A stretch of 64,000 nucleotides of DNA, from NCBI RefSeq assembly GCF_030409635.1, contig NZ_JAUFQF010000004.1, positions 280,141 through 344,140 of the forward strand, read 5' to 3'. Shown here piece after piece: positions 29,885 to 37,924 of the stretch. The notes beneath the pieces are model-generated. The model searched no databases. It was not told where the DNA came from and was given only the letters and a program-made list of their open reading frames with translations. Position 1 is the stretch's first letter; each line of letters starts with the position of its first letter. This DNA comes from Vibrio agarivorans (GTDB taxonomy: Bacteria; Pseudomonadota; Gammaproteobacteria; Enterobacterales; Vibrionaceae). A program made the position numbers and the translations under genes.

Positions 29885-31042
29885 CTATAAAAACGTTCTG
29901 TGAAGTGCATCGATATCCATCGGCCGACCAGTGAAGTAGCCTTGGCAAACATCAACACCTAGTGACTTAAGAGAAAACCACGTGGTTTCATCTTCAACAC
30001 CTTCCGCCACAAGGCTCATTCCCATTCTCTTAGCCAATTCACAAATACAAGCCACAATATGAGAGTGCTTGGCATTGGTTCTAAACATCTGAATAAATGA
30101 ACGATCAATTTTTATTTCGGTAAACGGCAGTTGAGATAACTTGCTCAGAGACGAATAGCCTGTGCCAAAGTCATCGATCGCCAAACCAACGCTGTTAAGG
30201 CGCAAGCGCGCTAGATTGCGATAAAGATTCGTCGAGTCTCGATAAACCTCGGTTTCAGTAAGCTCGAGTGTGATCATTGATGGCGAGACGCTGTGGTGCT
30301 GGCACTTCTCTAAAAACTGATGAGAAAAGTTCGCCTGCTCGAGCTCGTTATGCGTCACATTGATGGCAGTAGAACATGGCAGCTTATCGGCTTTGATGTC
30401 TTTAATGACATTACTAAATACCGTGCTAAATAACTCATTTTGCAAGCCACAGCGCTCAACAATAGGTAAGAACACGTTGGGATAAATCACACCATGCTTA
30501 GGGTGTACCCAACGAGCCAAAGCCTCTACGCCCACAAGTAGCCTAGAAGAAAAGTTAAACTTGGGCTGATAGTGATTAATCACCTGACCACTTGCTAACG
30601 CAAACAAGAACTCTTCATCATTGATCACTATCGACTCGGCTTTACGCTCTGGTTCCACACAGTGATAGGTGCAACTTTGCACCAGCTGACGAACTTCTTT
30701 ATCCGAACAGGGCTTATCGATGGCACCCACCACTTTCAAACCCAGCGCCAAACACATCCAGCGCACTGACGAGATAATGGACTCCTCCAAAGCACTCATC
30801 AGAACAATATGTCCCGAGTAATCTATTTGGGCTAGCTGAGAGAGCAGCTCAACACCATCCATCCCTGGCATATTCAAATCACAAAAGAGCAGGTCACAAG
30901 AGTGAGACTCCAAGTGTTTCAATGCATCAGCCCCAGAGGTGAGACAATCGATAGACCTGACATTCAGTGCGAATAATTGACTCTGCATTCGTTTTAATTG
31001 CAACGGGTGGTCGTCCACCACCAACACACGCAAGCTATTCAT
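29885..31042 (-). CDS. REC-EAL response regulator, c-di-GMP phosphodiesterase (RocR-like)
   Basis: A 385-residue protein: receiver at about 1-125 (VVDDHPLQL, phosphoacceptor Asp55 in LLFCDLNMPGMDGVELL, lysine in AIDKPCSD) joined to an EAL domain at about 140-380. Catalytic features are intact: the EAL glutamate (Glu173) in VGVEALARWVHP, INVTHNEL, TLELTETEV, the loop-6 region AIDDFGTGYSSLSKL, EIKIDRSFI and VAEGVED. Same architecture and size as Pseudomonas aeruginosa RocR (392 residues). There is no DNA-binding domain, unlike VieA. The first eight bases overlap the kinase gene, indicating translational coupling. Predicted role: hydrolyse c-di-GMP when phosphorylated by the adjacent kinase. Confidence 0.94.
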   Translation of the reverse strand: MNSLRVLVVDDHPLQLKRMQSQLFALNVRSIDCLTSGADALKHLESHSCDLLFCDLNMPGMDGVELLSQLAQIDYSGHIVLMSALEESIISSVRWMCLALGLKVVGAIDKPCSDKEVRQLVQSCTYHCVEPERKAESIVINDEEFLFALASGQVINHYQPKFNFSSRLLVGVEALARWVHPKHGVIYPNVFLPIVERCGLQNELFSTVFSNVIKDIKADKLPCSTAINVTHNELEQANFSHQFLEKCQHHSVSPSMITLELTETEVYRDSTNLYRNLARLRLNSVGLAIDDFGTGYSSLSKLSQLPFTEIKIDRSFIQMFRTNAKHSHIVACICELAKRMGMSLVAEGVEDETTWFSLKSLGVDVCQGYFTGRPMDIDALHRTFL

Positions 31043-34000
31043 TTTGCGCCGCCTCCAACATCACTTGTTGCCATTGATGCACTCTTTGAATTTGAGAAGT
31101 GACTCTCTCCACAAGATTTTCCTGCACATTAGAAAGCTGAGTCGATGGCACATTCTCCCCTTCAATACAAAGCTGGCGAATATCTTCTGCACCGACCGCA
31201 CTCGCACCTCCTTTGATGCGATGAATAACTGCTCTGATTTCCGTTTCACCACATGCTTGCAGTAAGTGCTCGACATCTTGCTGCATAGTCGAGACAAAAA
31301 GAGTCACGATCTCACTGGCTTCCTCTAGGCTAAACGCGCCGAGCCACGCTATGGTCGAGTCTATGGTGGAATCTATATTTTCTGACGAAAACATCCCATT
31401 CCCACCCTGTTCTGACTCAATGGTGATATCACTGGCCACGTCAGTAGGTAAAAATGGCAGCAATAATGACGCGAGGCTTTCCAGGGTGTAGGGCTTACAC
31501 AGCACAGCATCTATCGCTTGCTGCTCTGATTGGAATCGCGCTGAGCGAGAGTCTTCGGCCGTACAAGCAATGATCGGTAATGAACGCCACTCCTGAGAAC
31601 GGCGAACTCGGTGGGCGAGTTGATGACCGTCGAGCCTTGGCATATGTACATCTGTGATCAGTAGATCGACACTACCATGACTCTCTTGCAGTAAAAGATC
31701 CCAAGCTTGCTCACCATCATTAGCGATCAACACCTCAACCCCAAGCTCGGTGAGTTGACGAGCCATAATGTTCTGATTTATCGGATTATCTTCCGCTACC
31801 AAAACACGGCCATTAAACCTGACGGCAGGCTGAGTCCAGTGCACCTCTCCTCTCGTTACAGCAGGTGTAATGGCACTCGATAACCACGAATAAAGCTGAT
31901 CGGGATAACAAGGCACACATAGAGGTTCGTCTACTTTGTCGCTAGATTGCGTGCGGGTCAGGGACAACAAGCCAGACTCTTTATAACTCAAGTGATACGC
32001 TCTTTGAGCTTCGGTAACACCAAACACCGGCAGCCACTGAGCCCAATCACACAAGACAGCAAAACTTGCCTGTAAGTCTCCAAGCGCTATCTGTTGTAGC
32101 TCACCAGAAAACTCCGACTCCACGTCTAACGGTATTGAGACATGTACTTTCGTACCTTGGCCCAAGCAACTTTCAATCTGAAAGCTGCCCTGCATGCAGG
32201 TGACTAACTTGTCAACGATACTCAACCCCAACCCTGTGCCGCCAAATCGACGAGAAATCGAGTTATCTGCTTGAGTAAATGGGGTTCTCACAACACTGAT
32301 TTGCTGCTCAGTCATACCAATACCGGTATCTTCAATAAATACCTCAAGTCGTGACTGATCAACCAGAACATCCACTGTAATGCCACCTTCCTCGGTGAAC
32401 TTAATCGCATTAGAGAGCAAGTTACCAATAATTTGGGCAAATCGCGTGGCATCCATTTGAACAAGCTTTGCGCGAAATGGATGGATGTTGATCGTGTATT
32501 GCAAGCCTTTTTGCTGTACCTTGAGCTCGAATGATCGCAACACATCGCCAATGGTTTGCAATAAAAACGTTGATGTTGGTTGAATCGATAACGCGTCCGC
32601 CTCCAGTTGAGAGAAGTCGAGAATCTCATCCACCAGCGAATTTAGGTGCTGACTTGAGAACACCGCTTGTTCAAGCAACTGCCCGACATCTTTAGACACC
32701 GCAGCGCGCCGTGCAATCTCCAAAGATCCCAACAATCCGACAATCGGCGTTCTCAATTCATGACTGATTGTCGCGAGGAAGCGCTCTCTTGCTATCACCG
32801 CGCTTTGGGCTGTTTTTTCTGCCTCTATCAGTGCATTCTCTCGCTCTTTTTGCTCCGAGATATCTTGGATAACCGTGAGAACGAATTTTTGTCCAGTCTT
32901 GACACTAGTTATGCATTTTCTCTCTCGATGTACATACGAAAGCCCTAGTTGACAGCCTTGAGTGCGGCAGTCTTCGACCAGCTGCTCATCGTGCTCTAAT
33001 ACACGCTGAATCTGCCAATAGTCCTCAACACAGGGTGTTTGCGTATAGTAGTCCTGAATCAAGCACTGACGGCACTCCCCTGAACGATAACGCGCACAGT
33101 TACTTAACATGAGGTTGTGTTGCTCATCATGAATAAACACCATGTAGGGCAGTTCATTGATGATTTTCTGCAACCACTTTTTTTCACCTTCTTGCTCAGA
33201 GACTTTCTGTTTCGAGACCGAAATTTTCAGGCGTAAATTGGAATAGGCAAAGAAACTCGCGATTAAAATCAATACCACGATCGCGGCAACCGCCATTGCC
33301 CAGTTCAGTACATGATCTTTTTCAAACCCATACACCAATTGAAACTGACGATAGCTTCGCACCAGCTTTTCAACTTCATTGTTGTCTACGGTTTCTAAAA
33401 CGCTATTGAGTACATCGAGCAGAAATGGGTTATGCCTGTCGACTGCAAACGCCATATTCAACACCATCGAACCGCTCTGTTTTAGCGACAGTTGATCCAT
33501 GCCTGTCTGAAGCAGCAGAGATTTAGCGATATCCTTGGGCACAAATGCAGAGCGTAGCTTTCCTCGCATCAAATCATCTAATAGCGCCTGAATATTGTTA
33601 TAACGTTGGATACCCTCAAAGGTGTTGTCTAAGGCCTGAACCGGCTCGCCTTCAGTGTGCATCAGCATACCTTCAGGCCGCTTATCCAGCGGTGCAAACT
33701 TAGCCCCTCGTACCACCAGCTGACTGTACTCAACTTGATGGAAAGGTTGAGTTACCAACCAAGATGGCGAGCGCGCTATTCCGGTATACACAACAGGAAA
33801 AAAATCGACTGGTCGCCTTGTAGTAAAGTCGTGTCCTTCTGACTCTGGCGGATAAAACTGAAAAGACAAACCTGATCGAGCCTGCAAGATCTTCAAAAAA
33901 TCCGGTAGCATGCCGTCAATTTGCCCGTCTTGATTGCGAAACAAAATAGGAAATGCTGATTCACTCATCGAGTAAATCAGTCGCTTGCCTAGTGGGTTGC

Positions 34001-34811
34001 GCTCACGATACGCAGATAGAAATTTGTCGCTCAAGTGATAAGGGTTATTTGAGACGATAGAAGGCGTGTTAAGCCCTTGAGCTTCACGCGTCAGCACAAG
34101 ATCAACAAGCTCTACCAGACCATGATTACCTTTTGCAGTAATTAAGCTAACAGACTCATTCGGCAGCCACTCAGGTATCTTGATGCTGCCACGAATAACA
34201 TCGTGTGTGTCTAGATATTCAGTGAGCGACACAAAGTTAGCGACAACAGCATCGGCGCGCCCCTCATTCACTAACTGCATCGCTTCGTCAAAGCTAGCAA
34301 CAGGGATTAACCGCCCAATATCCACTTGTGATATATATCGGCAGTAGACTGTGCCTTGCACACAGGTCCAGTTCAGTTCGGTTTGGCCTAAAAAAGCGAA
34401 TTGACGCTTACGATACCAAGCAGCAATCGTCCCAGAAAAGAACGGCTTTGAAAAAGAAAAACGCTCTTCTCGATCCGGTGTTGAACTGAAGCCCACGGCG
34501 GCATCCACCTGCTTATGCTCAACCGCCTCAAGAAGCGCCTCGACACTCGGGTAGCTCTTATATTTCAGAGTGACATTAAGAAGTGTTGCGATATTGCTCA
34601 GGTAGTCGATGTTGATACCGTAGTAAGCCCCCAACTGGTCAATATCAAAGTAAGGACGCCATGAGGTAGAAGAAACACCGACCGTAATCTCTCGATGCTG
34701 CTGTAGATAGGATTGCTGCTCATCAGTCAGAACTAACTCATTACCAAAAGCAGTCGCAGCACTGAACGATGAGCAGATCAGTGCAATATAAGTGAGTAGA
34801 CGAGTTATCAT
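31035..34811 (-). CDS. Unorthodox hybrid sensor kinase (BvgS/EvgS/RocS type)
   Basis: From the ATG at 34811 (GGGGA upstream; 34823 is less likely) 1258 residues. Order: signal peptide (1-23), two tandem solute-binding (SBP_bac_3) domains in the periplasm (about 35-255 and 275-490), membrane helix (about 503-525), a cysteine-rich PAS domain (545-655), HisKA with TISHELRTPIVGLLGS (His684), HATPase with NLLSNAIKFTEEGG and GGTGLGLSIV, a receiver with phosphoacceptor Asp1054 in LLITDVHMPRLDGHQL, and a C-terminal Hpt domain with VIHRIKGGASAVGA (His1197). This is the full BvgS-type four-step relay. Venus-flytrap domains suggest control by a small molecule or periplasmic condition. First gene of the leftward operon, overlapping the REC-EAL gene by eight bases. 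Confidence 0.95.
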   Translation of the reverse strand: MITRLLTYIALICSSFSAATAFGNELVLTDEQQSYLQQHREITVGVSSTSWRPYFDIDQLGAYYGINIDYLSNIATLLNVTLKYKSYPSVEALLEAVEHKQVDAAVGFSSTPDREERFSFSKPFFSGTIAAWYRKRQFAFLGQTELNWTCVQGTVYCRYISQVDIGRLIPVASFDEAMQLVNEGRADAVVANFVSLTEYLDTHDVIRGSIKIPEWLPNESVSLITAKGNHGLVELVDLVLTREAQGLNTPSIVSNNPYHLSDKFLSAYRERNPLGKRLIYSMSESAFPILFRNQDGQIDGMLPDFLKILQARSGLSFQFYPPESEGHDFTTRRPVDFFPVVYTGIARSPSWLVTQPFHQVEYSQLVVRGAKFAPLDKRPEGMLMHTEGEPVQALDNTFEGIQRYNNIQALLDDLMRGKLRSAFVPKDIAKSLLLQTGMDQLSLKQSGSMVLNMAFAVDRHNPFLLDVLNSVLETVDNNEVEKLVRSYRQFQLVYGFEKDHVLNWAMAVAAIVVLILIASFFAYSNLRLKISVSKQKVSEQEGEKKWLQKIINELPYMVFIHDEQHNLMLSNCARYRSGECRQCLIQDYYTQTPCVEDYWQIQRVLEHDEQLVEDCRTQGCQLGLSYVHRERKCITSVKTGQKFVLTVIQDISEQKERENALIEAEKTAQSAVIARERFLATISHELRTPIVGLLGSLEIARRAAVSKDVGQLLEQAVFSSQHLNSLVDEILDFSQLEADALSIQPTSTFLLQTIGDVLRSFELKVQQKGLQYTINIHPFRAKLVQMDATRFAQIIGNLLSNAIKFTEEGGITVDVLVDQSRLEVFIEDTGIGMTEQQISVVRTPFTQADNSISRRFGGTGLGLSIVDKLVTCMQGSFQIESCLGQGTKVHVSIPLDVESEFSGELQQIALGDLQASFAVLCDWAQWLPVFGVTEAQRAYHLSYKESGLLSLTRTQSSDKVDEPLCVPCYPDQLYSWLSSAITPAVTRGEVHWTQPAVRFNGRVLVAEDNPINQNIMARQLTELGVEVLIANDGEQAWDLLLQESHGSVDLLITDVHMPRLDGHQLAHRVRRSQEWRSLPIIACTAEDSRSARFQSEQQAIDAVLCKPYTLESLASLLLPFLPTDVASDITIESEQGGNGMFSSENIDSTIDSTIAWLGAFSLEEASEIVTLFVSTMQQDVEHLLQACGETEIRAVIHRIKGGASAVGAEDIRQLCIEGENVPSTQLSNVQENLVERVTSQIQRVHQWQQVMLEAAQNE

Positions 34812-34925
34812 GGCAGTCCCCATACTGGTATTGGACTGCGCAGACTAATGATGTACTCCAGGATGTCAAAAGCACCACGCAAGCACACAAACTTTAACCA
34901 ACTGTATTTATTGAGTTATTTACAA

Positions 34926-34971
34926 CACTGTAGGACCAGGACTACAACAAACTCCTACTAGGACTACAGTG
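34926..34971. repeat. Repeat cluster upstream of the kinase operon
   Basis: Between ynjF and the kinase gene, CACTGTAG (34926-34933) and CTACAGTG (34964-34971) form an inverted pair. GGACTACA occurs twice (34939-34946, 34961-34968), and TGTAGGA and TCCTACT also occur. The multiple short arms look like a binding region for a helix-turn-helix regulator; the position, 115-160 bases before the kinase start, suits control of that operon. No T-run follows, so it is a poor terminator for ynjF. Confidence 0.5.
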
Positions 34972-34972
34972 G

Positions 34973-35587
34973 TTAATGGTCATCGACAAGGGTATGAAAC
35001 CCAGAGTAAATCCTCGTGAAAGTCGTAAACCAACATAAAACGCCAAATACCCACGCCATCAAAGCAAAGTAGTTGGGAAATAGGCACATCAACACAAAAC
35101 AGGTGATTGTTTCTGTTCCCTCAGTCAATCCACTCATGTAATACAGCGACTTTTGCTTATACACCGGATTATCAATGCCTCGCTTTCCGGCCATTACTGC
35201 GAAGGCGAGAAAGCTACTGCCAGTGCCAACAAATGAAAAGACTAAAAATGCCCCAGCAATGGCATTCATCTCAGGGTTAGCTAACACAAACCCAAATGGC
35301 ACCATTGAGTAGAACAGGAAGTCGAGACTAATATCAAGAAAGCCCCCTGCATCCGTGATCCCTTGAATCCTCGCCAAAGCGCCATCTAAACCATCAAAGA
35401 TCCGGTTCAACGCAATAAAAACTAAGGCCCAGGTATAGTGTTCTAGAGCCAATAACGGCAATGCAAGGCAGCCCAACGCAAAGCCTAGCAAGGTGATTTG
35501 GTTCGCTTTTATCCCACGATGATCCAATTGCTTAGCGCACTGTGCTAGGGGCCAGCGAATAACTTTAATACTTAACCTATCGAGCAT
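34973..35587 (-). CDS. ynjF: YnjF-like CDP-alcohol phosphatidyltransferase family membrane protein
   Basis: The ATG at 35587, with GGGAG upstream, gives 204 residues starting MLDRLSIKVIRWPL and overlaps the end of ynjD by 11 bases. It is a polytopic membrane protein with the CDP-alcohol phosphatidyltransferase signature DGLDGALAR, followed by GGFLDISLDF, giving the aspartates that bind metal and CDP-alcohol. Family members condense a CDP-linked lipid with an alcohol; the substrates of YnjF are unknown. E. coli also has ynjF after ynjBCD (with ynjE between), so linkage to this transporter is conserved. The usual eight-residue spacing after AR is one shorter here, which I believe is a variant of this subfamily. 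Confidence 0.85.
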   Translation of the reverse strand: MLDRLSIKVIRWPLAQCAKQLDHRGIKANQITLLGFALGCLALPLLALEHYTWALVFIALNRIFDGLDGALARIQGITDAGGFLDISLDFLFYSMVPFGFVLANPEMNAIAGAFLVFSFVGTGSSFLAFAVMAGKRGIDNPVYKQKSLYYMSGLTEGTETITCFVLMCLFPNYFALMAWVFGVLCWFTTFTRIYSGFHTLVDDH

Positions 35588-36227
35588 GAGTGTTCTCCCA
35601 CGGCCATTTGAGCACGAGACTGCCTGTCGGAATGTCTTGCTCATCATGAGTCACCATTAACGCAGGAACATTAGCCGACTTAAGTTGCTCAAACACCCAG
35701 TCGCGAAATTGGCTGCGTAAGTTTTTGTCCAGCTTACTAAATGGCTCATCCAGCAACACCGCTTTCGGTTTCGCCAGTAACATACGAGCTAAGCTAACTC
35801 GTGCTCGTTGACCACCTGAAATCTGTACTGGCATTGAATCGGCGAGCTCTAACAAGCTAAGTTGCTCAAGAGCATGAAGGGCGAGCTCTCTGCGCTTTTC
35901 TCCTTTTACAGAGTTCGGTAATGCAAAGGCTAGGTTCTCCCAAACACTCAGGTGTGGGAAGAGCAAATCATCTTGAAATAAGATACCCACTTCTCTCAAG
36001 TGAGGTGATACCTTATCGATACGCTCATTGGATAAATATACCTCTCCAGAGAATCGAAATTCATCGGATAAATGTCCTGCAATCACATCAAGTAAGGTAG
36101 ACTTACCACAGCCACTTGGCCCCATTAAAGTGAGGATCTCGCCAGCCTCAACCGAAAAAGAGAGATCTGAGAATAGCTCGCTACCATCTCGTTTAGAGAT
36201 GGTGAGGCTTGTTAGAGACAGACTCAT
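35577..36227 (-). CDS. ynjD: YnjD-like ABC transporter ATPase
   Basis: A 216-residue ATPase, about the length of E. coli YnjD (217). Walker A GPSGCGKST near residue 38, Q-loop in VGILFQDDLLFPHLSV, signature ISGGQRARVSLARMLL, Walker B AVLLDEPFSKLD and switch histidine in VTHDEQD. It energises the permease YnjC. The start overlaps the end of ynjC by 35 bases and the end overlaps ynjF by 11 bases, so the four genes form one tightly coupled unit. Confidence 0.92.
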   Translation of the reverse strand: MSLSLTSLTISKRDGSELFSDLSFSVEAGEILTLMGPSGCGKSTLLDVIAGHLSDEFRFSGEVYLSNERIDKVSPHLREVGILFQDDLLFPHLSVWENLAFALPNSVKGEKRRELALHALEQLSLLELADSMPVQISGGQRARVSLARMLLAKPKAVLLDEPFSKLDKNLRSQFRDWVFEQLKSANVPALMVTHDEQDIPTGSLVLKWPWENTHAR

Positions 36228-37902
36228 GAGTCAATAAATCCTTTTGTACTGGTCGCTGTTTTTTCATTGAAAGGCGACTAAAAACGATAGCAAAAGCAAA
36301 GAAAATCAACGGCAATAGGGCCTGCCATATTGCGTAAATCGCCGTCACACGGCGGTCAAATCCACTAGAGAGTGCGACGGCCTCAGTCGTCAACGTACTC
36401 ACTCGACCAGCTCCTAGTACCAATGTTGGTAGGTATTGAGCTAAGCTCACACTGGCTCCGACCGCCCAAGCAAACAGCACCGCAGATCGCAGCTGTGGAA
36501 ACTTAATCATAAAGAACACGGTGATCGGGTGTTTACCTAGACTCAGGGCAAGCCGTGTGTAGCCTGAGTGATAAGCTCGCCATGGGCCATCTAACGCTAG
36601 ATAAACAAACGGAAAGGCAAAGAAAATATGTGACCAGCATACCCAAAGCCAGTACGCACTGCTTTGGACATGTAGTGTAACTACCTGCAAACCAAAGAGC
36701 AGCGATAGCTGTGGAATCAGCATAGGCACAGCTATCAAATAACCTGGGACTTGCAAACGGTACTTAATTCGATACTCGTGAGCGATAATGGCGAGAATCA
36801 ATGCTACAGACGATGAGATAACCGCCAATATAAGACTTTGCTCAATCGTACCGACAATCCCCGCCCACTCATATTGCCAAAAGCTGAAGCTATAACGACT
36901 AGGCAGTAGATCAGGAAAACGCCAACGGTGTGCAACGCTCCAAAGCATCATCAAGGGAAGCATAAGGCCACTTATCGTCAGTATCACCCCAAATAGACTC
37001 AACCCTGGAAGATAAAGTCCATGACGTCCAGAATACTGCCAATATCGTAGTCCTTTAGTCACCAACCATTCTACAACTCGTTGTATGGCAATCACCCCAC
37101 CAGCAATGACAAACAACAGCATTGCCCCTGCCGATGCACGCGGCAATAGCACTAGGTCTGGGTCGTTGAACCACTGCCAAACCAAAACCGCAAATGTAGG
37201 AGGATTAGTAGGCCCAATAATTAATGCAACATCAACAACCGACACACCGTAAGCCAATACCGCTAACAATGGAAACCGCATTTTAGTGAGCCATTGAGCA
37301 AACAGTGCCTTCCACCAAATATGGCGTTGTTTATAACCTAAGGAGAGCCCTACTCTCGTGACCTTCTCTACTTCTAACTGCTTGAGCACTGGTATGCTCA
37401 TTAAGAGTAGAAATGGGATTTCCTTAAGGGTTAACATCACGATTAGACCAAGACCATATGGGTCTTTGACAAGTGTTGCTAAGCTTTGATCAACAGCATC
37501 ATTAAGATCAATGCCGAACCACTGGAGCAGTGCTCTCGCCCCAAGACCTGTTGGAGCAAACAGAAATGCAAATCCAATCGCGTACGCAACATGCGGGATA
37601 GACAACAAAGGAGACAGGCACAATTCAATTCGCCTCCAACGACGTCCCCCCCACGAGCTTTGCAAAATAGAGAAAGCGGCTATACCAGCTAGGAGCGTAC
37701 TGACTAAACTCGTGACGACAGTCAGCCGAATTGAAGTAAATACCCCCTGCCAAGAGAATAACTGTGTATAGCCATCAAGGCTAAACGAGTGCATTCCAAG
37801 TGGCGGTATATAACCTAAAGATGATAAGACAACCCCAGTGATACCTGGGATTGTCGGAACCATACAGAGAATAACTACGATTAAATAAGAAAGTCTTAAC
37901 AT
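36193..37902 (-). CDS. ynjC: YnjC-like ABC transporter permease (fused double permease)
   Basis: A 569-residue inner-membrane protein with about 12 predicted helices in two homologous permease halves, each with an EAA-like loop: VTRVGLSLGYKQRHIWWKA in the first half and YTRLALSLGKHPITVFFMIK in the second. This internal duplication is like thiamine/iron-type permeases (ThiP, FbpB) and E. coli YnjC (511 residues). It begins 22 bases after ynjB and overlaps ynjD by 35 bases. Substrate is not established. Confidence 0.9.
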   Translation of the reverse strand: MLRLSYLIVVILCMVPTIPGITGVVLSSLGYIPPLGMHSFSLDGYTQLFSWQGVFTSIRLTVVTSLVSTLLAGIAAFSILQSSWGGRRWRRIELCLSPLLSIPHVAYAIGFAFLFAPTGLGARALLQWFGIDLNDAVDQSLATLVKDPYGLGLIVMLTLKEIPFLLLMSIPVLKQLEVEKVTRVGLSLGYKQRHIWWKALFAQWLTKMRFPLLAVLAYGVSVVDVALIIGPTNPPTFAVLVWQWFNDPDLVLLPRASAGAMLLFVIAGGVIAIQRVVEWLVTKGLRYWQYSGRHGLYLPGLSLFGVILTISGLMLPLMMLWSVAHRWRFPDLLPSRYSFSFWQYEWAGIVGTIEQSLILAVISSSVALILAIIAHEYRIKYRLQVPGYLIAVPMLIPQLSLLFGLQVVTLHVQSSAYWLWVCWSHIFFAFPFVYLALDGPWRAYHSGYTRLALSLGKHPITVFFMIKFPQLRSAVLFAWAVGASVSLAQYLPTLVLGAGRVSTLTTEAVALSSGFDRRVTAIYAIWQALLPLIFFAFAIVFSRLSMKKQRPVQKDLLTHESVSNKPHHL

Positions 37903-37924
37903 CTATTCTTGTGTCGATTAAAGG

